This document shows positions 8,769 to 19,291 of a stretch of DNA of 64,000 nucleotides, piece by piece; positions within the stretch are counted from its first letter, which is position 1, and each line of letters begins with the position of its first letter. The stretch comes from JBFAPK01 sp040676675 (GTDB lineage: Bacteria > Actinomycetota > Actinomycetes > Mycobacteriales > Micromonosporaceae): NCBI RefSeq assembly GCF_040676675.1, contig NZ_JBFAPK010000017.1, positions 1 to 64,000 of the forward strand. The letters are read 5' to 3'. Both the position numbers and the translations under genes were made by a program. A model generated the notes under the pieces. It had not been told where the DNA came from, made no database searches, and saw only the letters and a program-made list of their open reading frames with translations.

Positions 8769-9581
8769 ATGTCCGGCAACGGCGAGATCAACCAGCCCAC
8801 CCGCGAGTTTCCGGAGTACGCGAAGGGTCAGGCCACGCTGCCCGCGAAGCCGGGCACTGCACCGTCGACCGGCGACGACGCCCTCGGCTCGGTCGGCGAG
8901 CCGGCGCCGTCGAACCCCGAACTGGTCGACGCCCCCACCCGCGGTCGCGGGCGCGGGCTGTTCTGGCTGGCCGGGATCGTCGGCCTCGCGGTCGTGCTGG
9001 TGCTCGGCGTGCAGGCGGCCGGGCTCTGGCCCAGCTGGCGCAACCCGTTCGCCCAGGAGACCACCGACCGCAGCCAGCCGCCGCTGCTCAAGTCGATCCA
9101 GGACCTCAGCCGCTACGTGGCCGCCGAGGGGAACTTCCAGGTCGTGATCGACCTGCAGAAGGACCGCAAGTACGTGCCGGACTTCCTGCTCAACGACCGG
9201 ACGCTCTTCGTGGGCGCCGGCAGCGTCGAGTGCTACGTCGACTTCTCCAAGATCGCGGAGGGGGCGATCACCGAGTCGGCCGACCGGAAGTCGGTGGAGA
9301 TCAAACTGCCCGCGCCGCAGCTCGGTGAGACCAACCTCGACCTGGAGCACAGCTACGTCTTCGCCGAGGACCGGGGTCTGCTCAACCGCCTGGGCGAGGT
9401 GTTCGGCGGCGACCCGAACCGGCAGCGTGAGGTCTACCAGCTGGCCGAGGAGCGGATCGCGGCCTCGGCCCGGGACAGCGGGCTGCCGGACCGGGCCCAG
9501 GAGAACACCCGGAAGATGCTGGAAGGGCTGCTCCGGTCGCTGGGCTACGAGAAGGTCACCATCAGCTACGTGGCGGCCTAG
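8769..9581 (+). CDS. DUF4230 domain membrane-anchored protein
   Basis: The product (about 270 residues) has a polar N-terminus of some 55 residues, one transmembrane helix (LFWLAGIVGLAVVLVLGVQ), then an extracytoplasmic domain with the DUF4230 pattern: LKSIQDLSRYVAAEGNFQV, a DFSKIAEGAI strand and a C-terminal amphipathic helix ending in VTISYV. The role of DUF4230 proteins is not established. ATG 8769 follows a GTGAGGGTG stretch; ATG 8751 is an alternative giving six more residues. A 13-bp hairpin downstream (9612-9641) probably terminates the message. Confidence 0.8.
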   Translation: MSGNGEINQPTREFPEYAKGQATLPAKPGTAPSTGDDALGSVGEPAPSNPELVDAPTRGRGRGLFWLAGIVGLAVVLVLGVQAAGLWPSWRNPFAQETTDRSQPPLLKSIQDLSRYVAAEGNFQVVIDLQKDRKYVPDFLLNDRTLFVGAGSVECYVDFSKIAEGAITESADRKSVEIKLPAPQLGETNLDLEHSYVFAEDRGLLNRLGEVFGGDPNRQREVYQLAEERIAASARDSGLPDRAQENTRKMLEGLLRSLGYEKVTISYVAA

Positions 9582-9611
9582 CCTCTGCCCGGCCGGCCCG
9601 TTCCGGCCGGA

Positions 9612-9641
9612 CACCGCCGACCGGTGAGCCGGTCGGCGGTG
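9612..9641 (+). terminator. hairpin terminator after the DUF4230 gene
   Basis: CACCGCCGACCGG (9612-9624) and its exact complement (9629-9641) form a 13-bp stem with a TGAG tetraloop, 30 bp past the stop codon. Confidence 0.7.
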
Positions 9642-9874
9642 CGGGTCGTCCGGGATTCGACGGCGGAACGGACGGCCGGGTCGAGAGGCGATGGACTGGG
9701 GCACTTCGTCCCGGGGACACCAGGTATTCTCCTACGGGTCTTGGGCGGACCCGGTCGGAGCGTAGGCGTCGCGGTATCGTCCAGCGCGGTACAGCATCGA
9801 CGGCCACCGACTGGCCGTGACATGGCCCGGCGTCGCCGTGCCACCCAGTCCGAACCCAATCTTGGAGAACGCCT

Positions 9875-11122
9875 GTGGCACTCCCTGCTGCCAAGGACGA
9901 AGTCGAGGTCACCGTCCTCCTGCCGTGCCTCAACGAGGCTGAGACACTAGAGGTCTGCGTAACCAAGGCCATTCGGGCGCTGAACGAACTCGGCGTCGTC
10001 GGCGAGGTCCTGGTGAGTGACAACGGCTCGACCGACGGGTCCCAGGAGATCGCGACCCGCGCCGGTGCCCGCGTGGTGCACGCGCCGATCCGTGGCTACG
10101 GCGGGGCGCTGCTCAACGGCATCGACCAGGCCCGTGGCAAGTACGTGATCATGGGTGACGCGGACGACTCGTACGACCTGTCGAACCTTGAGCCGTTCAT
10201 CCGCGAGCTGCGCGCCGGGCACGACGTCGTAATGGGCAACCGCTTCCGGGGTGGCATCGCCCCGGGCGCCATGCCGCCCCTGCACCGATACCTGGGCAAC
10301 CCGGTCCTCTCCTGGCTCGGCCGGCGGCTCTTCGGCCTGCGCAACGTCGGCGACTTCCACTGCGGCCTGCGCGGCTTCAACCGGGACCGCATCCGCGACC
10401 TGCACCTCTGCATGCCGGGCATGGAGTTCGCCTCCGAGCTGGTGGTGCGCGCCGCCCTGAACAAGTACGACATCGTCGAGGTCCCCACCACCCTCCAGCC
10501 CGACGGCCGCAGCCGCGCCCCGCACCTGCGTACCTGGCGGGACGGCTGGCGCCACCTGCGCTTCCTGCTCGTCTTCGCGCCGCGCAAGACCCTGATCAAC
10601 CCTGGGCTGATCTTCTTCGTGCTCGGCCTGCTCGGCACCGCGGCCCTCTCCTTCGGCCCGATCCGGATCGGCAGCGTCGGCTTCGACATCAGCACCATGG
10701 TCTACACCTGCCTGGCGATGCTGGTCGGGGCGCAACTGCTGCTCTTCGGCGTCTTCGCTCTGATCTACGGGCACACCGAGGGCATCACGAACCAGAAGCA
10801 GGTGGCCTGGTGGGCCCGGCTCGTCCGGTTCGAGACCTGCACCGCCGGTGGTTTGATCCTGATTCTGCTCGGTCTGGCCGGTTCGATCCTCGCGGTCTCC
10901 GCCTGGGGCGCCAGCGGCTTCGGCGACCAGGACCTGGCCGAGACGCTGCGCGTGGTCCTGCCCTCCTCGACCGCGATCGGGCTCGGCGTGACCGTGCTCT
11001 TCGCCGGGCTCTTCGCCAGCCTGCTCAGCCTCCGCCCGATCGAGTCGCGGACGGGGACCAAGCAGCCGCAGGTCGAGTCGGTCGAGGCCGCGGACGCGGA
11101 CCTCGCCCGTACCGGTAGCTGA
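9875..11122 (+). CDS. membrane GT2 glycosyltransferase (polyprenyl-phosphate sugar type)
   Basis: This 415-residue protein starts with a GT2 catalytic domain: LLPCLNEAETLEVC, SDNGSTDGS, MGDADDSYD (metal-binding acidic motif) and GNRFRGGIAPGAMPPLHRYLGNP. About four transmembrane helices follow from residue 235. This layout is typical of enzymes that load a sugar onto a polyprenyl phosphate at the inner membrane face. GTG 9875 has GGAG eight bases upstream. The next gene, a polytopic arabinofuranosyltransferase-like enzyme, begins 8 bp downstream. The pair may make and use a lipid-linked sugar donor, but the sugar is not known. Confidence 0.88.
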   Translation: MALPAAKDEVEVTVLLPCLNEAETLEVCVTKAIRALNELGVVGEVLVSDNGSTDGSQEIATRAGARVVHAPIRGYGGALLNGIDQARGKYVIMGDADDSYDLSNLEPFIRELRAGHDVVMGNRFRGGIAPGAMPPLHRYLGNPVLSWLGRRLFGLRNVGDFHCGLRGFNRDRIRDLHLCMPGMEFASELVVRAALNKYDIVEVPTTLQPDGRSRAPHLRTWRDGWRHLRFLLVFAPRKTLINPGLIFFVLGLLGTAALSFGPIRIGSVGFDISTMVYTCLAMLVGAQLLLFGVFALIYGHTEGITNQKQVAWWARLVRFETCTAGGLILILLGLAGSILAVSAWGASGFGDQDLAETLRVVLPSSTAIGLGVTVLFAGLFASLLSLRPIESRTGTKQPQVESVEAADADLARTGS

Positions 11123-11130
11123 CCTCCGCC

Positions 11131-13221
11131 ATGACGTTGAGGACGCGGTCGAGCGAGCCGGAACCGGTGAATCCGGAGCCGACGAGCGAACTGGTCCCGT
11201 CCGGCGCCGCCGCTCCGGCGGCGGCGCCGGACCCGGCCACGCCGGGGACGTCCGGCGCGGGCAGCGCCGCCGCCCCCGCTACCGTTGACCCCGTGCTCGC
11301 GCCGGTACCGGAACCCGATCGGGCCGGCGACCAGGCCGGATCCGCGGATCCGGCCGAGCCGGACGCGACCGAGCCGGCAGCCGCGCCGGCGCCAGCGCCG
11401 CGACGCGGTGCCCTCGGAGGGCTACTCAACGGCGGTACCGTCGCGGTGCTCACCTGGCTGATCGCCACCCCGGTCGCCTTCGTGATCCCGAGCGTGGTCA
11501 GCCGGGACCCCTTCTCCGCCGGCGCCACGACCGTACCGATCGCCGGGGCGCTCTGCCTGATCGTCGCGGTCTTCCTGCTCGCGACCCGCCGGTCCGGGCA
11601 ACTCGTCGCCGGCCTGGCCGCCGGGCTCGGCTCCGCCTGGATCGTGCTGATGCTGCGCTCGGCGCTCTACGGGACGCCGTTCGGCTTCGGCGGGCTCTTC
11701 GGCGACATGGGGCGGATGTCCGCCTCGGCCACCCGGTACACCACCACGCTGGCGAGCACCGACACGCTGATCCCGTCGCTGCCCTCGGAGTACCCGCCGT
11801 TCTACGCCTGGCTCGTCGGGCGGGCCTCGGTGCTGCTGCACGAGCCCGCGTGGCGGCTCGTCGCCGACGCCGAGGTCCTCTTCACCTCCGCCGCCGTGCT
11901 CGGCGCGTTCCTGATGTGGCGCCGGCTGGTGTCGCCCTGGATCGCGCTCGCCATCGCCGCGATCGGGCTGGTCACCTGGTCCGACCCGCGCAAGGCGTTC
12001 GAGGTGCTCACCCTCGCGATCTTCGTACCGTGGGTGCTGGAGGTCTTCGCGCGGACGCCGCGCCGGATGCACTGGCTGCCGGCGGGCCTGATCGGCGGCC
12101 TCATCGTGGTGACCTACCAGGCGTGGATGGTCTACTCGGCGATCGGGGTGCTCGCCCTCGTCGTGATCGCCTGGCGGGACCGCGCCACCCGCTGGTCCTA
12201 CCTGCGCCGGCTCGGGCTGATCGTCGCGGTCGCCTTCGTCGCCTCGTCCTGGTACGTGGTCCCGTTCGTCTGGGCCTCGCTCACCAAGGGCGGCCAGTCG
12301 ATCTCCGACCTCTACGTGTCGCGCGGCATCAACATGGGGATCTTCCCGTTCCTGGACGGGTCGCCGATCGGGCTCCTGCAGTTCGTCGGCCTGGTGGGCC
12401 TGGTCTGGCTCTGGCGGTCGGCCTGGTGGGCCCGGCCGCTGGGCCTGATCGTCATCGGGGTCTACGGGTACCGGCTGCTCTCGATGCTCCGCTACGGCCT
12501 CACCCAGCACACCGGCTTCCTGCACTACACGGCCCGGCTCTACGGCGTCATCTTCACCATCGCCGGGATCCTGGTGCTGGCGCACGTCGCGCCGATCATC
12601 CTCCGGCGGCTGCGCCCGGCACCGCCCCGGATGGCCACCGCGGCGCTGCTCGCGGTCGCGCTCGCGGCCTCCGCGATCACGTTCACCATGCGGTGGATGC
12701 CGGAGAGCGGCAAGAGCTTCCCGGGCGGCAGCTACGCCGAGACCAGCGGGTACGCGGCCGCGGCCTTCGCCGAACCGCTGCCCGGCGGCGGCTACCCGAA
12801 GTACGCGCCGAGCAAGGGGCGCCGGCCGTGGTTCCCGGTGGACCAGGTCCAGCAGGCGGTCGAGCGGGTGCTCGGCCCGAAGCCGGACCCGGTGACGCTC
12901 TCCACCGACGACCGGCTCTTCTCGTACCTGCCCTGGCCCGGTTACCTGGACAACGACCGGACCGCGGGGAGCACGCTGTCGCGCTGGGACGACCGGCGGG
13001 CGGAGATCCGTACCCTCGCCGGCATCAGCGACCCGCGCCAGTTCGCGGAGCGCAGCGGGGACACCCCGTTCGGGCCGATCGACGTCTTCGTGCTCCACAA
13101 GGAGGCGGGGACCTGGAACTGGCAGGACGAGCAGGCGTTCCAGCCGACACAGTTCTCGCCGCAGTACTGGACGATCGTGGACGGGCTGCCGGAGGAGATC
13201 GTGGTGGCGATCCGGCGCTGA
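11131..13221 (+). CDS. polytopic arabinofuranosyltransferase-like (AftA/GT85-type) membrane protein
   Basis: The 696-residue product has an Ala/Pro-rich disordered N-terminus of about 95 residues, then roughly eleven membrane spans and a soluble extracytoplasmic C-terminal domain. The first large loop contains FGDMGRMSASATRYTTTL followed by LPSEYPPFYAWLVGR. A GDxGR motif with an xYPP motif is the pattern of lipid-phosphate-sugar-dependent GT-C transferases such as AftA, which puts the first arabinofuranose on galactan. The assignment to AftA itself is tentative. It is co-transcribed with the preceding GT2 gene. The downstream gap shows only a long-range imperfect inverted repeat. Confidence 0.72.
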   Translation: MTLRTRSSEPEPVNPEPTSELVPSGAAAPAAAPDPATPGTSGAGSAAAPATVDPVLAPVPEPDRAGDQAGSADPAEPDATEPAAAPAPAPRRGALGGLLNGGTVAVLTWLIATPVAFVIPSVVSRDPFSAGATTVPIAGALCLIVAVFLLATRRSGQLVAGLAAGLGSAWIVLMLRSALYGTPFGFGGLFGDMGRMSASATRYTTTLASTDTLIPSLPSEYPPFYAWLVGRASVLLHEPAWRLVADAEVLFTSAAVLGAFLMWRRLVSPWIALAIAAIGLVTWSDPRKAFEVLTLAIFVPWVLEVFARTPRRMHWLPAGLIGGLIVVTYQAWMVYSAIGVLALVVIAWRDRATRWSYLRRLGLIVAVAFVASSWYVVPFVWASLTKGGQSISDLYVSRGINMGIFPFLDGSPIGLLQFVGLVGLVWLWRSAWWARPLGLIVIGVYGYRLLSMLRYGLTQHTGFLHYTARLYGVIFTIAGILVLAHVAPIILRRLRPAPPRMATAALLAVALAASAITFTMRWMPESGKSFPGGSYAETSGYAAAAFAEPLPGGGYPKYAPSKGRRPWFPVDQVQQAVERVLGPKPDPVTLSTDDRLFSYLPWPGYLDNDRTAGSTLSRWDDRRAEIRTLAGISDPRQFAERSGDTPFGPIDVFVLHKEAGTWNWQDEQAFQPTQFSPQYWTIVDGLPEEIVVAIRR

Positions 13222-13583
13222 TCTTGTTGGTGGCGGTGCGTCGTGGTCGGGGTTGTGAGGACCGTTCGTTGCTCGCGGTGCGTCGTGGGGCGGGTGGAGG
13301 GGTGGGGCCGCCAGGCCCCGCTCAGCCCGTCACGCTTGATGTCTTCGCGGGGCACGGCGGCCCCCACCCCTGACCTGGTCGCTCTTCGCCGGTCCGCTCG
13401 GGCGCCGCGTCCGGGTGGAGCGGGCCGAGTTCCGGCACGTCGCGCCCTCGGCGGATGGCTCCTGCACCGACCCGGTTCGCTTGGTCGAGCCGGATCGGCG
13501 CCCGGCGCTCGTGCACCGTGGCGGTCCTTCGCGTCCGGCCCGGTCCGCAACTGGTGGACCGGGCCGGTGCGTGTTCGGGTCGG
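13222..13583. other. convergent intergenic region with repeats
   Basis: This 362-bp gap separates the convergent glycosyltransferase and PspC genes. It contains a 14-bp direct repeat GCGGTGCGTCGTGG (13233-13246 and 13275-13288) and a long-range imperfect inverted repeat, AGGGGTGGGGCCGCC (13298-13312) against 13356-13371. The terminator for the PspC gene is at 13537-13565. No coding frame with a convincing start was found. Confidence 0.6.
13537..13565 (-). terminator. hairpin terminator downstream of the PspC gene
   Basis: GGCCCGGTCC (13537-13546) pairs exactly with GGACCGGGCC (13556-13565) across a nine-base loop. It lies 18 bp beyond the PspC stop codon on the minus strand. Confidence 0.6.
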
Positions 13584-13793
13584 TCAGTGGGCGGCGTTGG
13601 CGAGGTAGCGGTCCTCGTTCGGCATGATGATCCACAGGGCCAGATAGATGATCACCTGCGTGCCGGGCAGGAGCAGCGAGAGCACGAAGAGCAGGCGCAC
13701 GAGGCCGGTGGAGAGCCCGAACCGGCGGGCGAGCCCGGCGCAGACGCCGGCGATCATTCGGTTGTCACGGGGGCGGACCAGCTTGCGACTCAT
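13584..13793 (-). CDS. PspC domain protein, small membrane type
   Basis: This 69-residue protein is a stand-alone PspC domain: KLVRPRDNRMIAGVCAGLARRFGLSTGLVRLLFVLSLL, followed by a second hydrophobic helix and the ending LALWIIMPNE. PspC domains are single-span or hairpin inner-membrane modules linked to envelope stress responses; in actinomycetes this short form is common and of unknown role. ATG 13793 follows a purine-rich GAGAAGAAGAG stretch. It is divergent from the serine dehydratase gene and has its own terminator. Confidence 0.85.
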   Translation of the reverse strand: MSRKLVRPRDNRMIAGVCAGLARRFGLSTGLVRLLFVLSLLLPGTQVIIYLALWIIMPNEDRYLANAAH

Positions 13794-13998
13794 CGTCTCT
13801 TCTTCTCCAACTCCGCGGCGGTTGCGCCGCACCTGCCATCCACGGTATGAACCGCCGGCCACGCCGGCCTCCGACCGGAGGCGGATTCGCGGGACCGGCA
13901 CCCGTAGGTGCTGTACCCCGGCTGGCCGGCCGGGAAGCCGGGGCGCAGGATCGGGGTAGGCTCGCCGCCGGTCGGCGCAGTTGGCGATGGGGGTAGCG

Positions 13999-15426
<1,428 letters not shown>

Positions 15427-15690
15427 GCGTAGCGGCCTTGTCCGCTTACTTCCCTGGATTCCTTACTGCTAACCTATGGCGCGTCAAGCGGCCCGCCGGA
15501 GCGGGCTCGCCGCCGCGGGGTACGCCGTGTCCGTCGGACCCGGCCCAGACACGCGAGCACAATGGTTTCCAGGATGGCCGCGCGTGACGGCCAGAGGGAG
15601 AGGTCGGTACGTGATCCGATCAGGGCGGGTCGGCGGAATTCTCCGGCGAACCGGCCTCCAGCCGTCGTTCCCCCGTGCCGGGAGGCAGGC

Positions 15691-16503
15691 GTGACGGCGA
15701 GCGTGATGGGGGTCTGGTCGCACCGCAACGCACTCCGTCTGCTGGTGCGTAGGGACCTCGCGGTCAAGTACCAGCAGTCCGTGCTCGGCTACCTGTGGTC
15801 GTTGATCGAGCCACTGGCCATGGGCATTATCTACTGGTTCGTCTTCGGCGTCCTCTACGGCACCGGACAGCACCTGGGGCCGGCCAAGGATTCGTACCCA
15901 CTGTTCCTCATCACCGGCATCTTCGCCTGGATGTGGACGAACTCCGCCATCAGCGAGGCGACCTCCGCGCTGACCGGGCAGGCCCGTCTGATCACCACCA
16001 TGCGGGTGCCGCGCGAGGTCTTCCCGCTCGGCCGGGTGATCGGGCGCTTCGCCGAGTACGTCGCCGGCCTGCCGGTGCTGATCGCCCTCGCCGTGTACTT
16101 CGGCGAGTTCCGCCTCGGGATGAACCTGCTGGCCCTGCCGCTCGGCGTGCTCCTGCTGATGGTGCTGCTGACCGGCGTGGCGATGCTGCTCTCCTCGCTC
16201 AACGTGCTGCTCGCGGACGTCGACCGGATGATGCGGCTGATCACCCGGCTGCTCTTCTACGCCACCCCGATCACGTACCCGCTGGCCCTGGTGCAGAAGT
16301 CGGGCATGCCGGAGTGGCTGAAGACGCTCTACGAACTCAACCCGCTGGTCGGCATCTACCAGTTGTTCCACGCGGTCTGGTACCCCTCGGAATTCCCCAG
16401 TAACGGCCTGCTCGCCATCTCCGTAATCGGCAGTGTGGTGCTCTTCTTCGGCGGTTGGTGGGTATTCAGGGCACTCGAGCCCGCCGTGCTCAAGGAGCTT
16501 TAG
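15691..16503 (+). CDS. ABC-2 type polysaccharide/teichoic acid export permease
   Basis: This 270-residue protein has six likely membrane spans and the family signature LRLLVRRDLAVKYQQSVLGYLWSLIEPLAM at the cytoplasmic N-terminus, as in TagG and Wzm. Further landmarks are GIFAWMWTNSAISEATSAL and FYATPITYPL. It would form the channel for a lipid-linked wall or capsule polymer. GTG 15691 has GGAGG about six bases upstream. The stop codon overlaps the start of the ATPase gene (TAGTG), which fixes the pair as one operon. It opens the surface-polymer cluster. Confidence 0.9.
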   Translation: MTASVMGVWSHRNALRLLVRRDLAVKYQQSVLGYLWSLIEPLAMGIIYWFVFGVLYGTGQHLGPAKDSYPLFLITGIFAWMWTNSAISEATSALTGQARLITTMRVPREVFPLGRVIGRFAEYVAGLPVLIALAVYFGEFRLGMNLLALPLGVLLLMVLLTGVAMLLSSLNVLLADVDRMMRLITRLLFYATPITYPLALVQKSGMPEWLKTLYELNPLVGIYQLFHAVWYPSEFPSNGLLAISVIGSVVLFFGGWWVFRALEPAVLKEL

Positions 16504-17249
16504 TGAGCGAGCCGATCATCGAGGCCGAGAACCTCGGCATCCGCTTCGTCCGCAACCGCCGCCGGCAGCTGCGGATCCGCGAGATGTTCATCCACCGGGG
16601 TGGGCGCCAGCCCCACGCCAACGAGTTCTGGCCGTTGCGGAACGTGTCGTTCCAGATCCAGTCGGGCGACGCGGTCGGCATCATCGGCAAGAACGGCACC
16701 GGCAAGAGCACGCTGCTCCGGCTGATCGCCGGCGTGCTGATCCAGGACGAGGGCCGGATCAAGGTACGCGGGGAGGTCGCGCCCCTGCTCGAACTCTCCG
16801 CCGGCTTCTCCAACGACCTCACCGGCCGGGAGAACGTCCACCTCGTCGGCTCGCTGCACGGTCTGAGCCCGAACTACCTGAAGCGGCACTTCGACGAGAT
16901 CGTCGAGTTCGCCGGTGAGCAGGTCAGCAAGGCGGTCGACACGCCGGTACGGCACTACTCGTCCGGTATGAAGGTCCGCCTCGGCTTCGCGGTGATCTCG
17001 CACCTGACCCACCCCATCCTGCTGATGGACGAGGTGATGGCGGTCGGCGACGCCGAGTTCCGGAAGAAGTGCTACGACACCATCGAGCGGCTGCTCGCCG
17101 AGGGGCGCACGCTGGTGCTGGTTTCGCACAACGAGGGCGACCTGACCCGGTTCTGCACCCGCGGCCTCTACTTCGACCGGGGCGAACTGAAGATCGACGG
17201 TACGGTGCGCGACGCGCTCGACGCGTACAACAACGTGGTCCGGACGTGA
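16503..17249 (+). CDS. ABC polysaccharide/teichoic acid exporter ATPase
   Basis: This 248-residue ATPase partners the permease upstream. Walker A is GKNGTGKST (residues 62-70). The signature motif has the variant form SSGM typical of TagH/Wzt ATPases, Walker B is ILLMDEVMAVGD and the H-loop is LVSHN. It lacks the long C-terminal carbohydrate-binding extension of some Wzt proteins, so export may not depend on recognition of a terminal sugar. GTG 16503 overlaps the upstream stop, and its own TGA overlaps the next GTG, so translation is coupled in both directions. Confidence 0.92.
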   Translation: MSEPIIEAENLGIRFVRNRRRQLRIREMFIHRGGRQPHANEFWPLRNVSFQIQSGDAVGIIGKNGTGKSTLLRLIAGVLIQDEGRIKVRGEVAPLLELSAGFSNDLTGRENVHLVGSLHGLSPNYLKRHFDEIVEFAGEQVSKAVDTPVRHYSSGMKVRLGFAVISHLTHPILLMDEVMAVGDAEFRKKCYDTIERLLAEGRTLVLVSHNEGDLTRFCTRGLYFDRGELKIDGTVRDALDAYNNVVRT

Positions 17250-19291
17250 CGCTGGCGCTGCTGCTCCGCTCGACACCCGCCGCCGAGCCGGTCACGCTGG
17301 CCACCGGCGAACCGCTCACCCAGCACCTCGAAGCCCAGCTCCGCCAGGCCGGCGCCCGGGACGTGGCCACCGTCACGACCGCGGCCGGCCTGGCCGAGCT
17401 GGTCGCGACGGCGCGCGAGCCGGTCCTGCTCTGCGGCGACGACCTCGTCGCGCACACGGCGGTACTGCGGCATCTCGCCACGAGTCCGGTCGGCCCGACC
17501 GTGGCGCTGGTGCTCCCGGCCGCCGAGGCGGGCCCCGGCCAGGCCGCCGTCGCCGAGGACCGCGGCCAGGTCGTGATCGCCGGCTCGCCCGGCGAACTGG
17601 GCGACGCGGCCACCGGTACCTTCGGCGGCGCCCTGAAGGTCGGCACCGCCGACCTGCCGGCGCTGGTGAACGCCGCCCGCGCCGCCGCCGGGGAGGCCGG
17701 CCACGGGCCGGTGCTGGACCGCGTGCTCACCGCGCTGGCCCGCGGCACCACGATCTCCGCCCACCGGGTCCGGCTGCTCGTGGCCCGGCGTGCCACCGGC
17801 CAGCGCGCGGTCGCCGCGGCCGAGGCCGAGGTGGCGGCGGTCGACTCGGACGCCGCCGAGCTGCGCCTCTCGGTCAAGGAGCGGGACGACTTCTTCACCA
17901 CGTTCGCGGTCAGCAGCTGGTCGCCGCACGTCACACGGCTGGCCGCCCGGATCGGTCTCGGACCGACCGGGGTCACCGCGATCTCGGTGCTCTTCGCCGT
18001 CGCCGCCGCCGCGCTCTTCGGGTACGGGGGCCGGCCCGCGCTGGTCGCCGGCGCGGTCCTGCTCTACCTCGGCTTCGTGCTGGACTGCGTCGACGGGCAG
18101 CTGGCCCGGTACACGCGGGAGTTCAGCCCGTGGGGCGGCTGGCTCGACACGATGGCCGACCGGGCGAAGGAGTACCTGGTCTACGCCGGGCTCGCGATCG
18201 GGGTCGACCGGGCCGGCCTGGGCAACGGCTGGACCCTCGCGATCGCCGCGATGACCCTCCAGACCGCCCGGCACATGACCGACACCTGGTACGGGGTGCT
18301 GCACGACGAGGCGGCCCGCCGGGCGAAGCCAGCCGGCACGGCGCCCGCCGGCGGGCTGGGCGACCGGCTCAGCCGCGCCTCCACCCGGGTGCAGGCCGAC
18401 ACCGGCTCGGTCAGCTACTGGCTCAAGCGCACCGTGGTCTTCCCGATCGGGGAGCGGTGGGCCCTGATCGCGCTGACCGCCGCGCTGTTCAACCCGCTGG
18501 TCAGCCTGGTGGCGGTGCTGGTCTGGGGCGGTCTCGCGGCCGCGTACACGCTGCTGCTGCGCACGGTGCGGGCGCACTCGATGCGGGTGGCGGTGCTCTC
18601 CGGCGTCGACACGGCGCTCTACCGGGACGACGGGTTCGTCGCCCGCCGGCTCGGGGACGTCGGGCGCCGGCTGCGCCAGCCGGGACCGCTGCTCTCCGGG
18701 GTGGTCGGCCTGGCCGGCAGCGCCGCCCTGCTCGGCGTGGCCCTGACCGGCGTACGCGGGGTCGGGCTGCGCGTGACGGTGGTCGCCGCCCTGCTGGTGG
18801 CCCTGACCGCCGGGCTGCGGGCGGCGGTGCCGCACAACGGGGCGCTGGACTGGCTGGTGCCGGCCGCGCTGCGGGCCGCCGAGTACGTTTTCGTGATCGC
18901 CATCGACGTCGCCGCCGACGTGCCGGGGCCGGTGACCTTCGCCCTGCTCTTCGTGCTGGCGCTGCACCACTACAACCTGACCTCGCGGCTGGAGAAGCAC
19001 GAGCGGGCGCCGCTGCTGCGCAACTTCGGGCTGGGCTGGGACGGCCGGCTGATCCTGTTGACCCTCGCGGTCCTCGCCGGGGTGGCGTCGATCGGGATCG
19101 CCGTGCTCGCCGGGTACCTCTTCGTGGTCTTCATGGTGAGCGCGACCGCCGGCTGGGTGATGGCCGTCCGCGAGCGCCGGGCCCGCGGCGCTAGTGTCGA
19201 TTCGGGTTGGAAAAGGATAGATCGGCCGGAGGAGACGACCCGGTGGGCGGCGGCGGCCACCACCGCGACCACCGAGGAACGGGACCGATGA
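17246..19291 (+). CDS. CDP-alcohol phosphotransferase fused to degenerate nucleotidyltransferase-like and DUF5941-like domains
   Basis: The 681-residue protein has three parts. Residues 1-200 form a soluble alpha/beta region placed where a cytidylyltransferase lies in bifunctional inositol-phosphate enzymes, but no GxGxR nucleotide motif is visible. The central membrane domain carries the complete CDP-alcohol phosphotransferase motif: D280, D283, G284, A287, R288, G297, D301, D305. The C-terminal half has further spans and resembles the DUF5941 extension. It should transfer a phospho-alcohol from a CDP-linked donor to a lipid or glycan acceptor. GTG 17246 overlaps the ATPase stop, and its stop overlaps the next ATG. 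Confidence 0.8.
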   Translation: MTLALLLRSTPAAEPVTLATGEPLTQHLEAQLRQAGARDVATVTTAAGLAELVATAREPVLLCGDDLVAHTAVLRHLATSPVGPTVALVLPAAEAGPGQAAVAEDRGQVVIAGSPGELGDAATGTFGGALKVGTADLPALVNAARAAAGEAGHGPVLDRVLTALARGTTISAHRVRLLVARRATGQRAVAAAEAEVAAVDSDAAELRLSVKERDDFFTTFAVSSWSPHVTRLAARIGLGPTGVTAISVLFAVAAAALFGYGGRPALVAGAVLLYLGFVLDCVDGQLARYTREFSPWGGWLDTMADRAKEYLVYAGLAIGVDRAGLGNGWTLAIAAMTLQTARHMTDTWYGVLHDEAARRAKPAGTAPAGGLGDRLSRASTRVQADTGSVSYWLKRTVVFPIGERWALIALTAALFNPLVSLVAVLVWGGLAAAYTLLLRTVRAHSMRVAVLSGVDTALYRDDGFVARRLGDVGRRLRQPGPLLSGVVGLAGSAALLGVALTGVRGVGLRVTVVAALLVALTAGLRAAVPHNGALDWLVPAALRAAEYVFVIAIDVAADVPGPVTFALLFVLALHHYNLTSRLEKHERAPLLRNFGLGWDGRLILLTLAVLAGVASIGIAVLAGYLFVVFMVSATAGWVMAVRERRARGASVDSGWKRIDRPEETTRWAAAATTATTEERDR

